The position numbers were made by a program, and so were the translations under genes. From NCBI GenBank assembly GCA_030248295.1, contig JASANH010000360.1:124001-188000 (forward strand): 64,000 nt of DNA, in the 5' to 3' direction. Shown piece by piece: positions 26,176-38,691 of the stretch. Numbering within the stretch: the first letter of the stretch is position 1; each line of letters begins with the position of its first letter. The notes under the pieces are model-generated. The model worked only from the letters and a program-made list of their open reading frames with translations, did not search any database and had not been told where the DNA came from. Source of the stretch: Mesodorylaimus sp. YZB2_4. Its lineage: Eukaryota; Nematoda; Enoplea; Dorylaimida; Dorylaimidae.

Positions 26176-29100
26176 ATGGCCACAATCGTTCGTGCATCGT
26201 TGATTGGTCCTCGCTTGTTCGTAGCTGCAACTGCGTCAGCTCAAATCTTCCCCAATGGCAATTCGAAAAGGTAAGAACGAAATAGGACAGGTTTTTGTTG
26301 CATTAGGTAGGCCTTTCGCGAGGGGATAGCTTTTCGAATATAGGCTCAGTAGGGGAAATGTTGCTTTATTTTGTTTCAGGAGATTAGCAGTTACTTAACT
26401 GAGTTGTTTTTAGAAATTATGCGGGTAAAATGTGGTATCCAGACGGAAATTACTTGCGACAATATTTTGGCCCCCGTTACAAACCAAACGACTGGTTTGA
26501 TATCGACGACTCGCCAATGCAAGCTATGAAGAAAGTTTTCGATGAATCTGGTATCGATGCGGATCGAATTGCAACTATGGGTAAGCTAACGGTTCTGCTC
26601 TTGTTGTGGAGCCATTGGTGCGTCGGCCTTGTGACAATATGTCATAGCATTGGTGAGATGAGCTGATACACTGTTTTTGTTTTTCAGTTACGCGAACTTT
26701 ACGCGATCGACGAATCGAGAATTTTCACATTAATTTCGGGCCTGCTCATCCAGCAGCTCACGGCGTTTTGCGCTTAGTGCTGGATTTGCAAGGAGAGGTA
26801 GGCCTAAATCACAGTTTTGTATAATCTTTAAAAGTTTTTCCATGCTTTTATATTTTTCAGCTCGTAGTCAAGGCTGTACCTCATATCGGCCTTTTACATC
26901 GAGCAACGGAGAAATTGGCCGAGTACAAAACGTATACGCAGGTAAGATGGGCGCGCGCTACAGACCACGTAACCCAGGTCCGACCGATATATCGGCTGAC
27001 CGATAATATCGGCTGACCGATAATATCGGCCGATAATGTAGATTTCCCTATCAGTAAGAGTTAAGGGCGAGCATACGGCCTGTTGATAGTGCTTATGACG
27101 AGGAGCAGGGAGCTACGGATTCTCGATCAAAGAGGTCAGTGCTCAAGAACAGTCTGGAGCTAAATCACGAATAAGTCACGATCATCATGATCATGACTTT
27201 TCTTACTGGGATGCCCGCAATGGCACCAAAGCAGTTTACACTAAAAGCAGTTTGCTCTCTGTGTGTTGCATAGGCTAAGGTTATGGAAAGGAGGTAGGGC
27301 TAGCCCTGTCTTGTTACTTGCATGCTTCTCAATGAAGGCGACCTCTTTGCCTCGTGTCGTATTGTTATTGTATTACTGCACACTCAGAAACAAGAGTCCT
27401 TCTCAGGCCCCCGCGGCACAACAGATTACAGGTTAGTCTGACTCAAAAAAGGGGCTATGACTGCAAATTATCGCTGTAGTCGTAGCATTCACCCTTGGGT
27501 GAGATTTTGGGGATAAGGTTAGTCTTTCCCCATTTGGAGTCAGGGACAGGAATGGTGATGGCCTTCAGGGTCTTCTGGGGTTGGAGATAAACCTGCCGGG
27601 GCTGGGATAGAAAAAAGCTTTCTGGCTGTTTACGTCCGTCTATCTGTTCACTTCTTTTCTTGACATGTTCTAAAAACTTTATGAAGTTTGCCCTGCATCG
27701 GAACTATTTTTTATAAGTATGAACATCGCAGTCATCTCACAACATTGCACATAATGCTGATACTATGTTTCGTGGGTATTGTCGTTTATCTGGACGTGGA
27801 AAAGTGTTTGAGGGTGAATCTCCGATGCATGTTTTTTGAGATGGGGATCAGGGTCAGGACCCCAGTCGAACACTAGAGCCCTCAAAAAGTTGTGAAGGGA
27901 TCTGCTTTGCATATTTCACTCATTATCCCTACCTAGAGTCTAACAAAATGAGTTTTAGACGGTTTTGGGTCTCATTCAAGTTTCCAGGGTGTGCATGTGC
28001 ACATAATGTACCTCCGCCTCTAAGATAGAAGCAACAAAGTCCAGTTTATATTCCAATTTAAATAAAGGGAGCTCTGCTGTTTCATGAGTAACTTCCTTTT
28101 ACTCAAGCATCCAGACCCTGTCCTGCCAGCTGGGTTTTAATATTTATGCCCACTTCCTGACAGTGTCACACGGCTGGTCCCAGAGGTTTCATGCGTTGCC
28201 TCAAGTGTATGTCATCTGCGAAGAGGAGTTTTTAGTAGGTATATTGCAACTTACATAGTCTTCGGTCTCGAGATTTTGGGCTATCAGATTGATTCAAATT
28301 GGTCTTCAAAGGAAGCCTAGCATGCGAAATTAAAAAATTGCATGTTAGAAGGATGGCGATCTGACTAAAGTTCAAATTTGCCGCCATAAAACTTGAATTT
28401 TTAAGTTTTCAAAAATTATCGGTATTATCGGTTATTGGTTATCGGCCGATACCGATAATTGCCTTATCGGTCGGACCTGGCTCGTAACCCCCCTGACTTG
28501 GCCCAAAGACAGGGTATAAAAGATTTGAAATAGGAAGACGGTGTGTTGCCGAGATACACATTTTGAGAAGGGTGCATGTAAAGCGTACTTCTGACCTCCA
28601 GGCTACACTCCCACAGTCGCAATCTGATCCACCTTTAGAATCATCTCAAATATGAAGCGTTAGATTATAGTACTGATTGCATAACTGTCTTTGTTTCAGG
28701 TTCTTCCCTATTTCGATCGATTGGACTACGTATCGATGATGGTCAATGAACAGTGTTTCGCGTTGGCAATCGAGAAACTGCTGGGTATCGATATCCCGCC
28801 CAGAGCTAAGTTCATTCGAAGTATGACCATTTTTGTGATTGTCTTCGGTTGAGGACAAAGTGACAGCTGATATGATTGTAGCCCTTTTCGCTGAGATCAC
28901 TCGAATCGCCAATCATTTGATGGGCATTTGTACTCACGCCTTGGACGTGGGTGCCATGACACCTTTGTTCTGGCAATTTGAAGAACGTGAGAAAACTTTC
29001 GAATTCTACGAACGAGTCTCCGGTGCACGAATGCACGCCAATTACATCCGACCTGGTGGGGTAGCTTGGGTACGTACGTTGTGTTTGATTTGGCAGGTTT

Positions 29101-32100
29101 GGACAAGGGAAGACTGCTCTGCGGTCCTAGGTATGTGATTCTGGTGGGTGCATATGTCAGGGCGTTACGAGGTCATTTCAGCCCACCATATGCAGAAATC
29201 ACACCAGCGTGGGTGGGACTCTTTTCAAACGGGGTCAAAGAGCACGGTTGGCTGATATTAGTGAAAGGAGGGAAGATGCTTGAGCGTGAGGTTTAGGGGT
29301 CCAGCAACGAACTATTTTGGCTTCGGGTGATGACTCTTAGCCAACACAAATTAAACCTGGTTTTTATCAGATTTGTGGGAGGACCAATTTTTCAAGATTT
29401 CATTCGTCAGGAGAGCACTTCTTGTTTTGATCGCCGTCCTTCCTGACCGCATGTCAGCTGGCAACTCTGTATTCTAGAATTGACCCTTTGGCTGAGGTTG
29501 ACCCATTTCAGGACATGCCGTTGGGGCTGATGGATGACATCTACGATTGGGCCACGAAATTGCCAGCACGTTTGGACGAGATGGAGGACGTGCTGACGGA
29601 GAGTCGTATTTGGAAGAATCGCACGCAAATGGTCGGTTTGGTGAAAGCGGAGGATGCCCTGAATTGGGGGTTCAGGTATTTCTTGGCTGATTCCTATCAT
29701 TCCAAGTCCTAATGCCTTGGTTGGGGTTTCAGTGGTCCGATGTTACGCTCGTCGGGAATCAAATGGGATTTACGCAAAACACAGCCCTACGATGCCTATG
29801 ATCAAGTCGAGTTCGATATACCCATCGGTGTGAATGGCGATTGCTACGATAGGTAAGTGGTGACAGAGTTCGGATGCTCGAGGTGGTTGGCCTTGCAGGA
29901 GTCTATTGCGGGTTGCAGGAAAATAGAGAATATGAGTGGCTGATGTAGGGAAATGGGTGTGCAGGGCAGCAGCGTGCAAACTGGGTTTCGAACCCCAGCC
30001 GGGCACCTCGGTTCTTGGCTATAAGTTGAAATGTTGATTGTGAGTCGTGCACACTAGTCGCTACTGTCAACCAAAGGTTTGAAAGCTTGGTCCGCTCTAG
30101 CTGATTTCTTCACTCCTGGGGTGTTTCCCCACTGGAATAGGAGAATCACCAACCCTCTGCTATGAACGAATCTACGAACGTCGTGTCGCATGCATCGCTC
30201 TCTCAAATCGATTCACCTAGTCTGAACTCCTTCGATTCGCATGCCATGGCAAGTAGGGAGATAGGGACCACTTTAATGGGGATTTTGGACAGCCTCGCAT
30301 GCTGGGCGAGTAATTTGCACATGCCCCCGTTTCTTATTTTGATTGTTAATGTGAGAGGCTGCATTCTGGTGGTTTAAATTTCGCATAATCCACCTCCGTG
30401 CATCTGATGAATTAGTTATAAAATTGGTTGAATAACGCTCGGGCAGCGGGAGTACGGTAATCAGGGGAAAATAAGAAAATTATTTCCCACTCCTCGTGAT
30501 GTACCCGCTGCTCTGCTGGTTTCAACTCTTTCCTCCTTGGGCGTTGTAGTGCCTTTTTATGAGAGCCGTCCCTGACGTGCCCGTTGAGGGTAAACCGTGT
30601 TTAGGGGCACTTGACCTTCTATCTGACCTAGCGCCTCGGGGCCCTAGCCCCCCACATGGTTCAATTTTGAAACCCACATTTGAGGGCGAGCAGCATTGAA
30701 ATTGGTGGTTGATGTGGGTATGGTGGCACGTAGTGAGAAGTGTGCAAGACAAAAGAGGGGAGAATGGGCGGGGTCGGTGTGTCATTTGGTTGTGATGATA
30801 TGCTGTGCACTGATTTCAGGTACTTGGTGCGAATGGAAGAAATGCGACAGAGTCTTCGAATAATCGAGCAATGTTTGAATAAGATGCCAGCGGGGGAAGT
30901 CAAGGTGGACGATAACAAGGTGGTGCCACCGAAACGGGCCGAAATGAAGGTGGGTGATGAGGTGGGGGTGGTGCACGACTGATGGTCATTTGTTGCAGGA
31001 TAGTATGGAGGCGTTGATCCATCATTTTAAATTCTTTACGGAAGGATTTCAAGTTCCGCCCGGATCCACGTACACTGCCGTGGAGGCGCCCAAGGTAAGA
31101 GAGGAGGTGGGGTGGTTAGGATGGGGTATGCACTGGCACCCACCTCCCAGTACCGATCACATCCTTCAGTACAGCGAACGGGCCAATGGAAAGATGGAAA
31201 AGCTGATGTCTGACGAGCATAGCGTTGGGGGGGGGGGGGGCTGGTTTGAGTGTTGACAATCAACTTGGGGTCAGGCTATGATCCGACCCAGTTCCAAAGC
31301 CACCAGCAAGCCGAGCCGATCCAGAACCAGGCCTTATGCACTCGATTGTTTTCTGGCGTGGTGAGCAATCGATAAAGGAGAGGGGAGCATGGCCGGGGCC
31401 TTAGGAAGGGTAAGGGGCGACAGAAAAGCTTGGATAATGAGCGAAGAACACGTGGTCCTGTTCCCAAAATGGCGTGGCCAAGTACTGTAGCAGGTCATTT
31501 GTTGGTTGTTTCAGGGTGAATTCGGTGTGTACTTGGTGGCCGATGGAACGTCGAAGCCGTATCGGTTGTATATTCGAGCGCCCGGCTTTGCTCATTTGGT
31601 AAGAACAGGGTTGGACTGCTTTAAAATGAACCTACTTGGGGTCTGATGCCTACGACGTCATTAGTGCGGTCGTGGGTCGGACCTGGGACCTGTAGATGAG
31701 TAGGGCAGGGCGGTCGCTGGGGGAATTTACAAATTTTTCCCCACGTTCAAAATTTTAGTTTTTTGCGAAAAAACCTTGATTTTCGTCTGGTTCTTTATGA
31801 AAAAATGCGACTCCTTTTCGTGATTAACTTTTCAAAAATTTTAGACCTGGGGTTAGTTGGTAAATGTTGTTTCATGAGACCCGGCCTGACTGGGAATAAA
31901 GGGGATTTTTGACAATCGTGTAGCCAGCCAAGCTGAGGGTGCCCATAGATTTTTGGGAGTCTTGGCCAGGCAGAAAAGAGATGCTCAAAATGATTTCGTT
32001 TCCATTTTAGGCTAAAATACACAATGTTTCACAGTACCATTTGTTGGCCGATTTGGTCGCGATCATAGGTAAGTCTTGGACAAGGAACTACGAAAACTAA

Positions 32101-32162
32101 GTGCACTACATCCGCGTACTTTCAGGAACGTTAGATATTGTATTTGGTGAGGTGGATCGGTA
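26176..32162 (+). CDS. NDUFS2: NADH dehydrogenase iron-sulfur protein 2 (complex I 49-kDa subunit)
   Basis: This core subunit of mitochondrial complex I helps form the ubiquinone site. Thirteen exons: 26176-26270, 26414-26580, 26688-26797, 26861-26941, 28700-28820, 28882-29069, 29512-29675, 29733-29852, 30820-30949, 30999-31094, 31515-31598, 32011-32068 and 32125-32162. All junctions are GT-AG, phases agree, and the product is 483 residues. The N-terminus ([20 protein letters not shown]) looks like a mitochondrial presequence. Family signatures include [79 protein letters not shown] and the end [12 protein letters not shown]. Introns 4 and 8 are long; intron 4 contains a DNA transposon. A candidate AATAAA signal lies at 32373, about 210 bases after the stop. 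Confidence 0.97.
26976..28482. mobile_element. hAT-like non-autonomous DNA transposon in NDUFS2 intron 4
   Basis: The ends are inverted copies of AGGTCCGACCGATA, reading TATCGGTCGGACCT at the right. Both ends are rich in repeated ATCGG/CCGAT subterminal motifs. CGTAACCC occurs at both flanks (26968-26975 and 28483-28490), fitting the 8-bp target duplication of hAT elements, although the right copy begins a few bases after the inverted repeat. There is no transposase frame in the 1.5 kb, so it is non-autonomous. Confidence 0.75.
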
Positions 32163-32976
32163 AACTGAAGCGAAAGAACGAGATTTTTGTATGATAGAAT
32201 GACAAAATGTAGGATTCGTTTTGATGTGTGTCGTAGAACGAAGTTTCTGGAAAGCGAATGTATTCTAAGCCTTAGTGTTCTTGGTCGATGTTTGATTGGA
32301 AGAGGAATGAAACTTGGGTTTCAAAAACATTGAAGATCATATCTGACTTTTTGTTACACTTTTTCGATTGGCAATAAATTTGGAGCCCGATTCAAAACCA
32401 CAAAAGGAAAAATAGGAAGACGGTTCTCATCATTTGAAATCAAGACGCATGTCAAAACTTGGGATTCGTACCAGGAGGTACATGAAATTTTGATGCCAAA
32501 ACAATTGGAGGCCTACGATTCGAAAAACTTTGAGACATAAACTTGGCGCAAGGATTATTTGCTACTTTTGCACGGCCGTTATTGGAAATGGCAGATTTGG
32601 TAAACCTAACAGAGTGAGCCTTACTTAAAATCATAAACGTTTTTGTTCCCCCAGAAAGCTTTTCAATTTGCCATTTATACCGCAAAATATTAAAAACAGT
32701 TAAAAAAACCGGGTGAATTGAATCCTGTTGATCTTGCGCTGGCACAAAAAACGAAAACGCTGGCTCGAATGCAATTTTTCGGGGAAAACTATTAGTGAAT
32801 AACTCCCAACTCATTGAATTTGCGGTAAAAAATTTGGTCCCCAAAATTGGCGACAAAAATTTCTGGTATTCCAAACTAAATCGGTACCCGTTTCCCAAAA
32901 ACAAAAATTTCCCGCCAAAACGTCAGCCACCACAACAGATTTGCGACCGCAAAGAAATTGGCGACTCCGCCTCCTT
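32163..32976. other. NDUFS2 3' region, no further gene
   Basis: It includes the likely NDUFS2 3' UTR up to a candidate AATAAA at 32373. A minus-strand open frame at 32452-32904 lacks domain or splice support and I consider it spurious. Confidence 0.45.
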
Positions 32977-33079
32977 GTGACTGCAACGAAAGTGGTGCGC
33001 GAAAAAGGCGCGTTCCTATTGGTCGCTGGGTTTCGTGACTGCAACGAAATGGGTGCGCGCGTGTCTGCAGGGTATATAA
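32977..33079 (+). promoter_or_regulatory. Histone H2B promoter
   Basis: A TATA box (TATATAA) lies at 33073-33079, about 115 bases before the ATG. Upstream, the 15-base motif GTGACTGCAACGAAA occurs twice, at 32977 and 33035, each followed within a few bases by GGTGCGCG. Reverse CCAAT boxes (ATTGG) lie at about 32957 and 33018. This layout suits a strong histone promoter. Confidence 0.75.
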
Positions 33080-33193
33080 TGAGCCTTGACGTTTCTCACT
33101 CATTGCAGTTGCTGCGAGAACGTTGTAATTACTGGAGGTTGTCTCCGGTTTTACTCGCTTTTAATTTCGTCTTGATTTCGTACTTCGATAGTA

Positions 33194-33568
33194 ATGGCCC
33201 CAAAAATTTCCGCAAAGGGAGCAAAGAAGGCCGGCAAGGCTCAGAAGGCGGTTCGTACTGGCGATAAGAAGAAGCACAAGAAGCGCCGAAAGGAATCTTA
33301 CTCGTCGTATATTTACAAGGTATTGAAGCAAGTGCATCCGGACACTGGTATTTCGAGCAAAGCCATGTCGATTATGAATTCGTTTGTCAACGACATTTTC
33401 GAACGTATCGCCGCCGAGTCCTCGAGATTGGCCCATTACAACAAGCGGTCGACCATCAGCTCTCGCGAAATTCAAACGGCCGTTCGTTTATTGCTGCCGG
33501 GAGAGTTGGCGAAGCACGCTGTGAGCGAAGGAACGAAAGCCGTCACCAAATATACCAGCGCCAAGTAA
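33194..33568 (+). CDS. Histone H2B
   Basis: This intronless gene encodes 124 residues, the usual length. The basic tail ([20 protein letters not shown]) is followed by the histone fold with [42 protein letters not shown] and [20 protein letters not shown], ending KYTSAK. It dimerises with H2A in the nucleosome. It stands alone: no other histone gene is visible in the window. The canonical replication-histone stem-loop is not evident shortly after the stop. A different 7-bp inverted repeat (ATTAGCG...CGCTAAT) lies at 33629-33655. Confidence 0.97.
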   Translation: MAPKISAKGAKKAGKAQKAVRTGDKKKHKKRRKESYSSYIYKVLKQVHPDTGISSKAMSIMNSFVNDIFERIAAESSRLAHYNKRSTISSREIQTAVRLLLPGELAKHAVSEGTKAVTKYTSAK

Positions 33569-34324
33569 AGGACGGTAGCCAAGCTTTTGATCTGTAATGT
33601 CCACTTTTTAATTTGTGTTGTGGTCTGTATTAGCGTATATGACATCGGCGCTAATTCCATGTAAAATTGACGGTTTTGTATGATTTCGTGCACTTAATCA
33701 AGAAACAACTCTTGTTGAACAGAACAACTGACTTGTTCTGACTTGATTATTGCACTAGTGGTGCCCCTGTTTTTTCAAGCTATACGCACGAGGGTGCCAG
33801 AATATGAACAAGTCCGTGTCTGAAACAAGTGGCCATTGACGGGGGGGAGAAGGTGACAAGACCTTATGTCTGCAGATAGCTTTTACGACAGCACTCATGA
33901 TTTTGGTGTTGGTTCATTTCTCTAAATAAACGGCAATTTATGTCCCCATCGGACGGATGACTGATATCCGACTGTAGGTGCAAAACGGGGAGGACGCGAA
34001 GGCATTCCAAGCCACAAAAAAAAATTTTTGTTCTTCCTATTTGTTTCCAGTTTCGCATTTTTTGCAACCTCGTAGTCAACAAAAATGTGAAAAGGCTTAT
34101 CCGATGCAGAAGTTTCTGCTCTTCAAGATAGGCTATGTCTCGAAGGAGATTTCGTAAGTCCATAGCTGCCCCTGCACAATTTGCTCTGGGCGATTCAACT
34201 AGTGGGCAAGTGGCGAGTAGAGAATCAGTACACGACCTAACGCTGGCCGGGAAAGCCCTTCCTCCTCGCCCAATATCATCCTCGGTTGTCCTTATTGTCA
34301 GCGCAAGTCCTCCTAGCTAAGACG

Positions 34325-34580
34325 TCAGAAGGAACCTGCTGACCTGCTGGCCAAACGAGTTGACAGTCTCGACAGTCGAACACCGACAGGGTTCACAAGC
34401 CACCCGCCATCGTCTGAGAAGTCCGTGTGCAGTCCAGGATGACCGCGCGGGGAGGTGCTCTCAGTGGAGACACACAGAGGGACGCTGCTGTGTGTGCTGG
34501 TCCTCGCACAGCCCTGCTTACAAGGTTTGAGTGCTCTGGCTAGGCGAAACGGGTTTCGGCAAAAAACTTGGAAAAAGAAT
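34325..34580 (+). repeat. SINE-A copy, head-truncated
   Basis: It carries GGTGCTCTCAGTGGAGACAC, GGACGCTGCTGTGTGTGCTG, then the tail CTGGCTAGGCGAAACGGG and an A-rich end. The order is the reverse complement of the 47735 copy. Part of the tRNA-like head appears to be missing. Confidence 0.7.
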
Positions 34581-37208
34581 AAGGTTAACATTCGTCACTT
34601 CTAGCGTTAGCTTCACTCTACAGTATAATAGGTGGCTCCTGCCGGGAAACCACGCGTCCAGCTCCAGCTGGATCACCTTCGGATCTATGGCAGTGCACGA
34701 CCAAGCCATAGGGTGTGAAACTGGGTTGCTGGTAAATGGGCCCGCATTCAGCTTCTGCTTTTATTTCGAAATGTCTTCAAGACGGTGAAAATAATTATAA
34801 TTCCTTATATTGAGTCAAATTTACAAATATTAGATAATTCATTGCAAAGGAGACTTTAAAAATTGCCTTGTGAAACTTGTTGAAGAACCACTGACTTATA
34901 AATCGGCCCCCTCAGTTATAACCCCTTTTTGAAATTCTAAAATTCTGGGCCCAAAATTTAGAAATACTGTAATGCCAAAGAATCGGTTTAGGAAGCATGG
35001 TATTTCAAGGTATGTATGGCGCTGTTAAGCTCCCCCCCCAAGAATGTTTTGCTTTGCTTTTTTTGGTGAACCTACTGCAAGCTTGACCAAGCCCAGTCTA
35101 GAAAAGCCTGATGCTACATAAGAACTAGCCTAAGCGAGGTTAACGTGGTAACGAGTGTAAGGAATGTCATTGTAATCGAAAAGTCCTCGAAGAGAAATCT
35201 CGATGATCTTCAACTGACTCGCTCCCCATATTCATGCCTTTTCCACTACATTTCTTCGCCCTACACCTTCGTTTTTCAGGCTCAAACTACCATCTATGGT
35301 ACATTTCTCTCAGATGTATATCATTATCGTCATTCAACCAAATAAGGTCAAGTACCCGCCTTTTCATTCTTTCCACTTCTAATCAAGATTGCCCTCAGAT
35401 TTCTTTCGATGAGATCATAAAAATTTTTTGCTCAAATCTAATCTGGGATCTAAATTGGGCATACCAATTTCTTGTGTCGATTCGAAGGCACTGTATTGTG
35501 CAGACAGCGACAGTACAAGTGCTGTGCCATTTTTAGGGGGTCTGTGGTCCGATGAATCGAGGCGTGGTAGGTGGACATGGTGACGGGACTCGGGTAGAGA
35601 AAGTACAGGATTAGAAATTCCATGGCATCACTGAATAAAACCTGGGAAATTGGGGCGGATAATTCTATCTGTAAAAATGTACTAGCAGGATTATATATTT
35701 TTTTTCGAATAAGATAAACGAATAATGAATTATAAATTGGCATAAATTTTTACTTTGTATCTTACTTTCTCTGGCAAATTTGAAGCTGAAGTTTTTGACT
35801 TTGCTTAGTTTCATGCTCGAAAATATGAAATTAGATTCCGATGCCTGATAATAATTAGATAATAATGAGAGAGATGACAATATATATTTTAAACCTGAAT
35901 TGTTAGTTTGTGTCTAGAAAATCAGTCACTATAAAAATGCGCGAAAAATTTTCAAAAAAATTTGGAATTTGTATTACGCTGTTTTGTCACAGCTGTTATG
36001 TGGTCAGGTCATGATAGAGCTTACCCCCGACCAGAAAGCCGGCAAGAAACGCTTCGTGCATATTAAGCTTCCGAAAGTCGCTATTATAAAAGGAAACCAG
36101 TAAAAATTTTGCAATTCAAAAACACTTGCATTTCCAACCAAGCCAAATTTTGTCCCCATTTTTTTGCCAAATTTTGCACCCATGTACAACCAAGCTAATG
36201 CCCCCATTTTTTTGAAAATTTCGGCCCTAAACTTGTTCCACTTGGAAAAATGAGATTCATTTTTGTGCCTGGGAAATATTTACTTCACTTATTTTTACCA
36301 TTCCAATGTTTAATCAAAAGCTTCTCTTTTTTCTGTTTTCTCACGCCCTTACTCTCGGTCTGAAAATTTTTATAGCCATTCTCACAAATATGAGGTTAAT
36401 GTGCGGGTGGCATTGAGAAATCTTGTTTACGATCTTGACTCCTAGTCGTTGAACCAATTCTGGCCAACCTTGCCCGCTCATTGTGTGGACGGGGCACCTG
36501 ACTGAGTGACACCTCGACTCCTCATCTCCCTCCCACACTCTTTTCATCGCAGCTAATGGCTTGGAACTTGGTGAAAAACTGGCCAAGAGCGAGTCAAGTT
36601 TAGGATTTCAAGTTTCACACTGCTTCACTAAATCGAAGAGAGCTTTTATTGGTTTCAATTTCTAACTTTCGCCCACCGGGGGGGGGGGGGGGGCGACGGG
36701 TGCGTTTCTTGCAATGAATAGGCATTGTAACTTTGAACAATTTTATGATCGAATGAATAGAGATTCAAGAAATTGAGACTGTGTGCCAGTCGCACATAAA
36801 AGGGCCGATTCGGCGAGTTTTCAGGCCACTCACCAGTTTCGAGGTGATCAGTAGGAAAGTCGAGGGTGACCAGCGAGGTTGGTGGTCGTGTGGGCGGCCC
36901 TAATTTGGGAAAGCGATTTATGACTTTCTCGCCTGGGGGCGAGAATAAGATTAGGAGAAATGATATAAAAGGAGAAAAGAAAGGGAACTTATCAGAATTG
37001 GGTCGATTTTATGTTTGAAGGAGTCAAAAATTAATTTTCAGGTGGTTTTTGGTGGCTCAGGTTTCTCTCATAGTGAGACCTTTCTCTTTTTTTCAGTCTG
37101 GGTTTTGTAGGGCTTACCTGTTTTTCCAACCCATCTAGCTATTGTATAATGATTTGACAAGTTCAGAACCAAGAACCGTTTTTCTTTCTCATCGTCAGGT
37201 CAGAAAAA
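34581..37208. other. Intergenic region, no supported gene
   Basis: Only short random-looking frames are present. A run of about 16 G lies at 36678-36693. The last few hundred bases before 37209 should contain the collagen promoter and leader, but I could not assign a TATA box with confidence. Confidence 0.4.
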
Positions 37209-38691
37209 ATGACTCCGAATGATTTCGTGGCCTGCACTGGCTTAAGTTTGAGTATTTTGGCAATACTGGCCTGCCTTTATGCGGTGCCAACCCTGTACCA
37301 GAAGGGTTTAGTCATCGAGAGTATGCTAAAAGAAGAAATGATGCAGTTCCAGGTGAGCCTTGATTTTTTATGCTTTTCCAAAAGAGTAGGAGACACAAGG
37401 GTTCGAACTCAAACATTGAAGCAAACGTAAAGCGCTGTAGGATTCCACAAAGGATGGCATAGATTTTTGTAATGCCATCGCTTTTTAATCCTACTTCTCT
37501 CAAATATTTTAGTCCATGGCCGATGAAACATGGCATGATATGATGACTGTCAAGAATCAACTGGCTGGCTCATCATCTTATTTCCTGTCGAGGAGAACGA
37601 GGCAAGACAATGCTCGATGCACGTGCTCCGAGCAAAACCCGTGCCCGCCTGGCCCGCCAGGACTCCCAGGCGATGCTGGTATGGATGGTGAGATGGGTGC
37701 CAATGGGCCCAAAGGCCCGCCTGGTCCTCCAGGCGCTACTCCACCATGGGCCCAGGCCACAACGGTAGGCCCATGTACGAAGTGCCCGGGTGGCCCGAAA
37801 GGACCCAACGGACCAGTGGGGAAGCCAGGAGAAGCAGTAAGTCCGAGTTTCCTGATCCCGTATGGCATATCTCCATGCCCCACGATTTGTGCACAGGGCA
37901 AGAAAGGACAACCGGGACAAAAGGGCAACGATGGAAAGCCTGGGCCACCCGGAAAACAGGGTGATGCCGGACCCCCTGGTCTCCCTGGACAGTCAGGTAA
38001 AAATGGAGAAAAGGGCGCTCCTGGAACGGATGCAGAAAAAGGCGACAAGGGGCCGCCAGGACCAGCTGGAACAAAAGGGTCTGCGGGCCAGCCTGGACCC
38101 CCTGTAAGTGTACGACCAGGAACGCATCATCGGAAGAGTAATCGAGATATTCTTCAGGGCGACAAAGGTCCACCAGGTAAGGCGGGCCCGCCAGGAAACG
38201 GAGGGCCGCCAGGCCCACCTGGCAATCCAGGACCGGCAGGAAATCCAGGCACCAAAGGACCCCCTGGGCCGCCAGGGCCCCCAGGAAAAGACGCTCGTTA
38301 TTGTCCGTGTCCAAGAAGAAATGGCCAGCCACCGCCTCCTCCACCAACTGCGGGACCACCTCCACCACCTCCTCCGACTGAAGCCCCAGTCCCCGGTTAC
38401 AGTACGCCCGCTCCTCCTCCGCCTCCGACTGGCGGTCCGCCGCCCCCGCCACCACCAACTGGTGCTCCATCACCCCCACCGCCACCAACTGGAGCTCCAT
38501 CACCCCCACCGCCACCCTATGGTCAACCCCCAGTGGTACAACCAGTTACTAACACCCCATACGTCTCGCCGCCACCACCCGAACCACAAACACCGACCCA
38601 GCCACCTCCACCGCAACCGCAACCATCATATTCTCCACCACCCGTCGTGCCCAGCGGATATGCTCGGAGACGAATCATCAAGTTCAACTAA
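37209..38691 (+). CDS. Nematode-type cuticle collagen with polyproline tail
   Basis: A structural protein of the extracellular cuticle, about 402 residues in four exons: 37209-37352, 37513-37836, 37897-38103 and 38158-38691. Exon 1 gives the cuticle-collagen N-terminal domain, with a hydrophobic segment [19 protein letters not shown]. Exon 2 continues with a furin-like site (SRRTRQD), a Cys pair (CTCSEQNPC) and the first Gly-X-Y block. Interruptions with cysteines (CTKCPGG, YCPCPRR) separate the Gly-X-Y blocks. The C-terminal part is an unusual run of PPPPPT repeats. Introns 2 and 3 are 60 and 54 bp, both multiples of three without stops, so the unspliced frame also stays open. I treat them as introns because GTAAGT and pyrimidine-CAG ends bracket non-Gly-X-Y sequence. 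A candidate ATTAAA poly(A) signal follows at 38857. Confidence 0.93.

Noticed and set aside
29940-30010. B-box-like GGGTTTCGAACCCC in NDUFS2 intron 8
   Set aside because: It is a short palindrome with no A box at a proper distance on either strand, so no tRNA or SINE is called.
32452-32904. 150-residue minus-strand open frame
   Set aside because: It lies in AT-rich sequence after NDUFS2, with no domain, no splice context and competing frames.
37578-38515. Long minus-strand frames of 115-259 residues
   Set aside because: They are antisense shadows of the collagen Gly-Pro and polyproline repeats, where GC-rich codons avoid stops in several frames.
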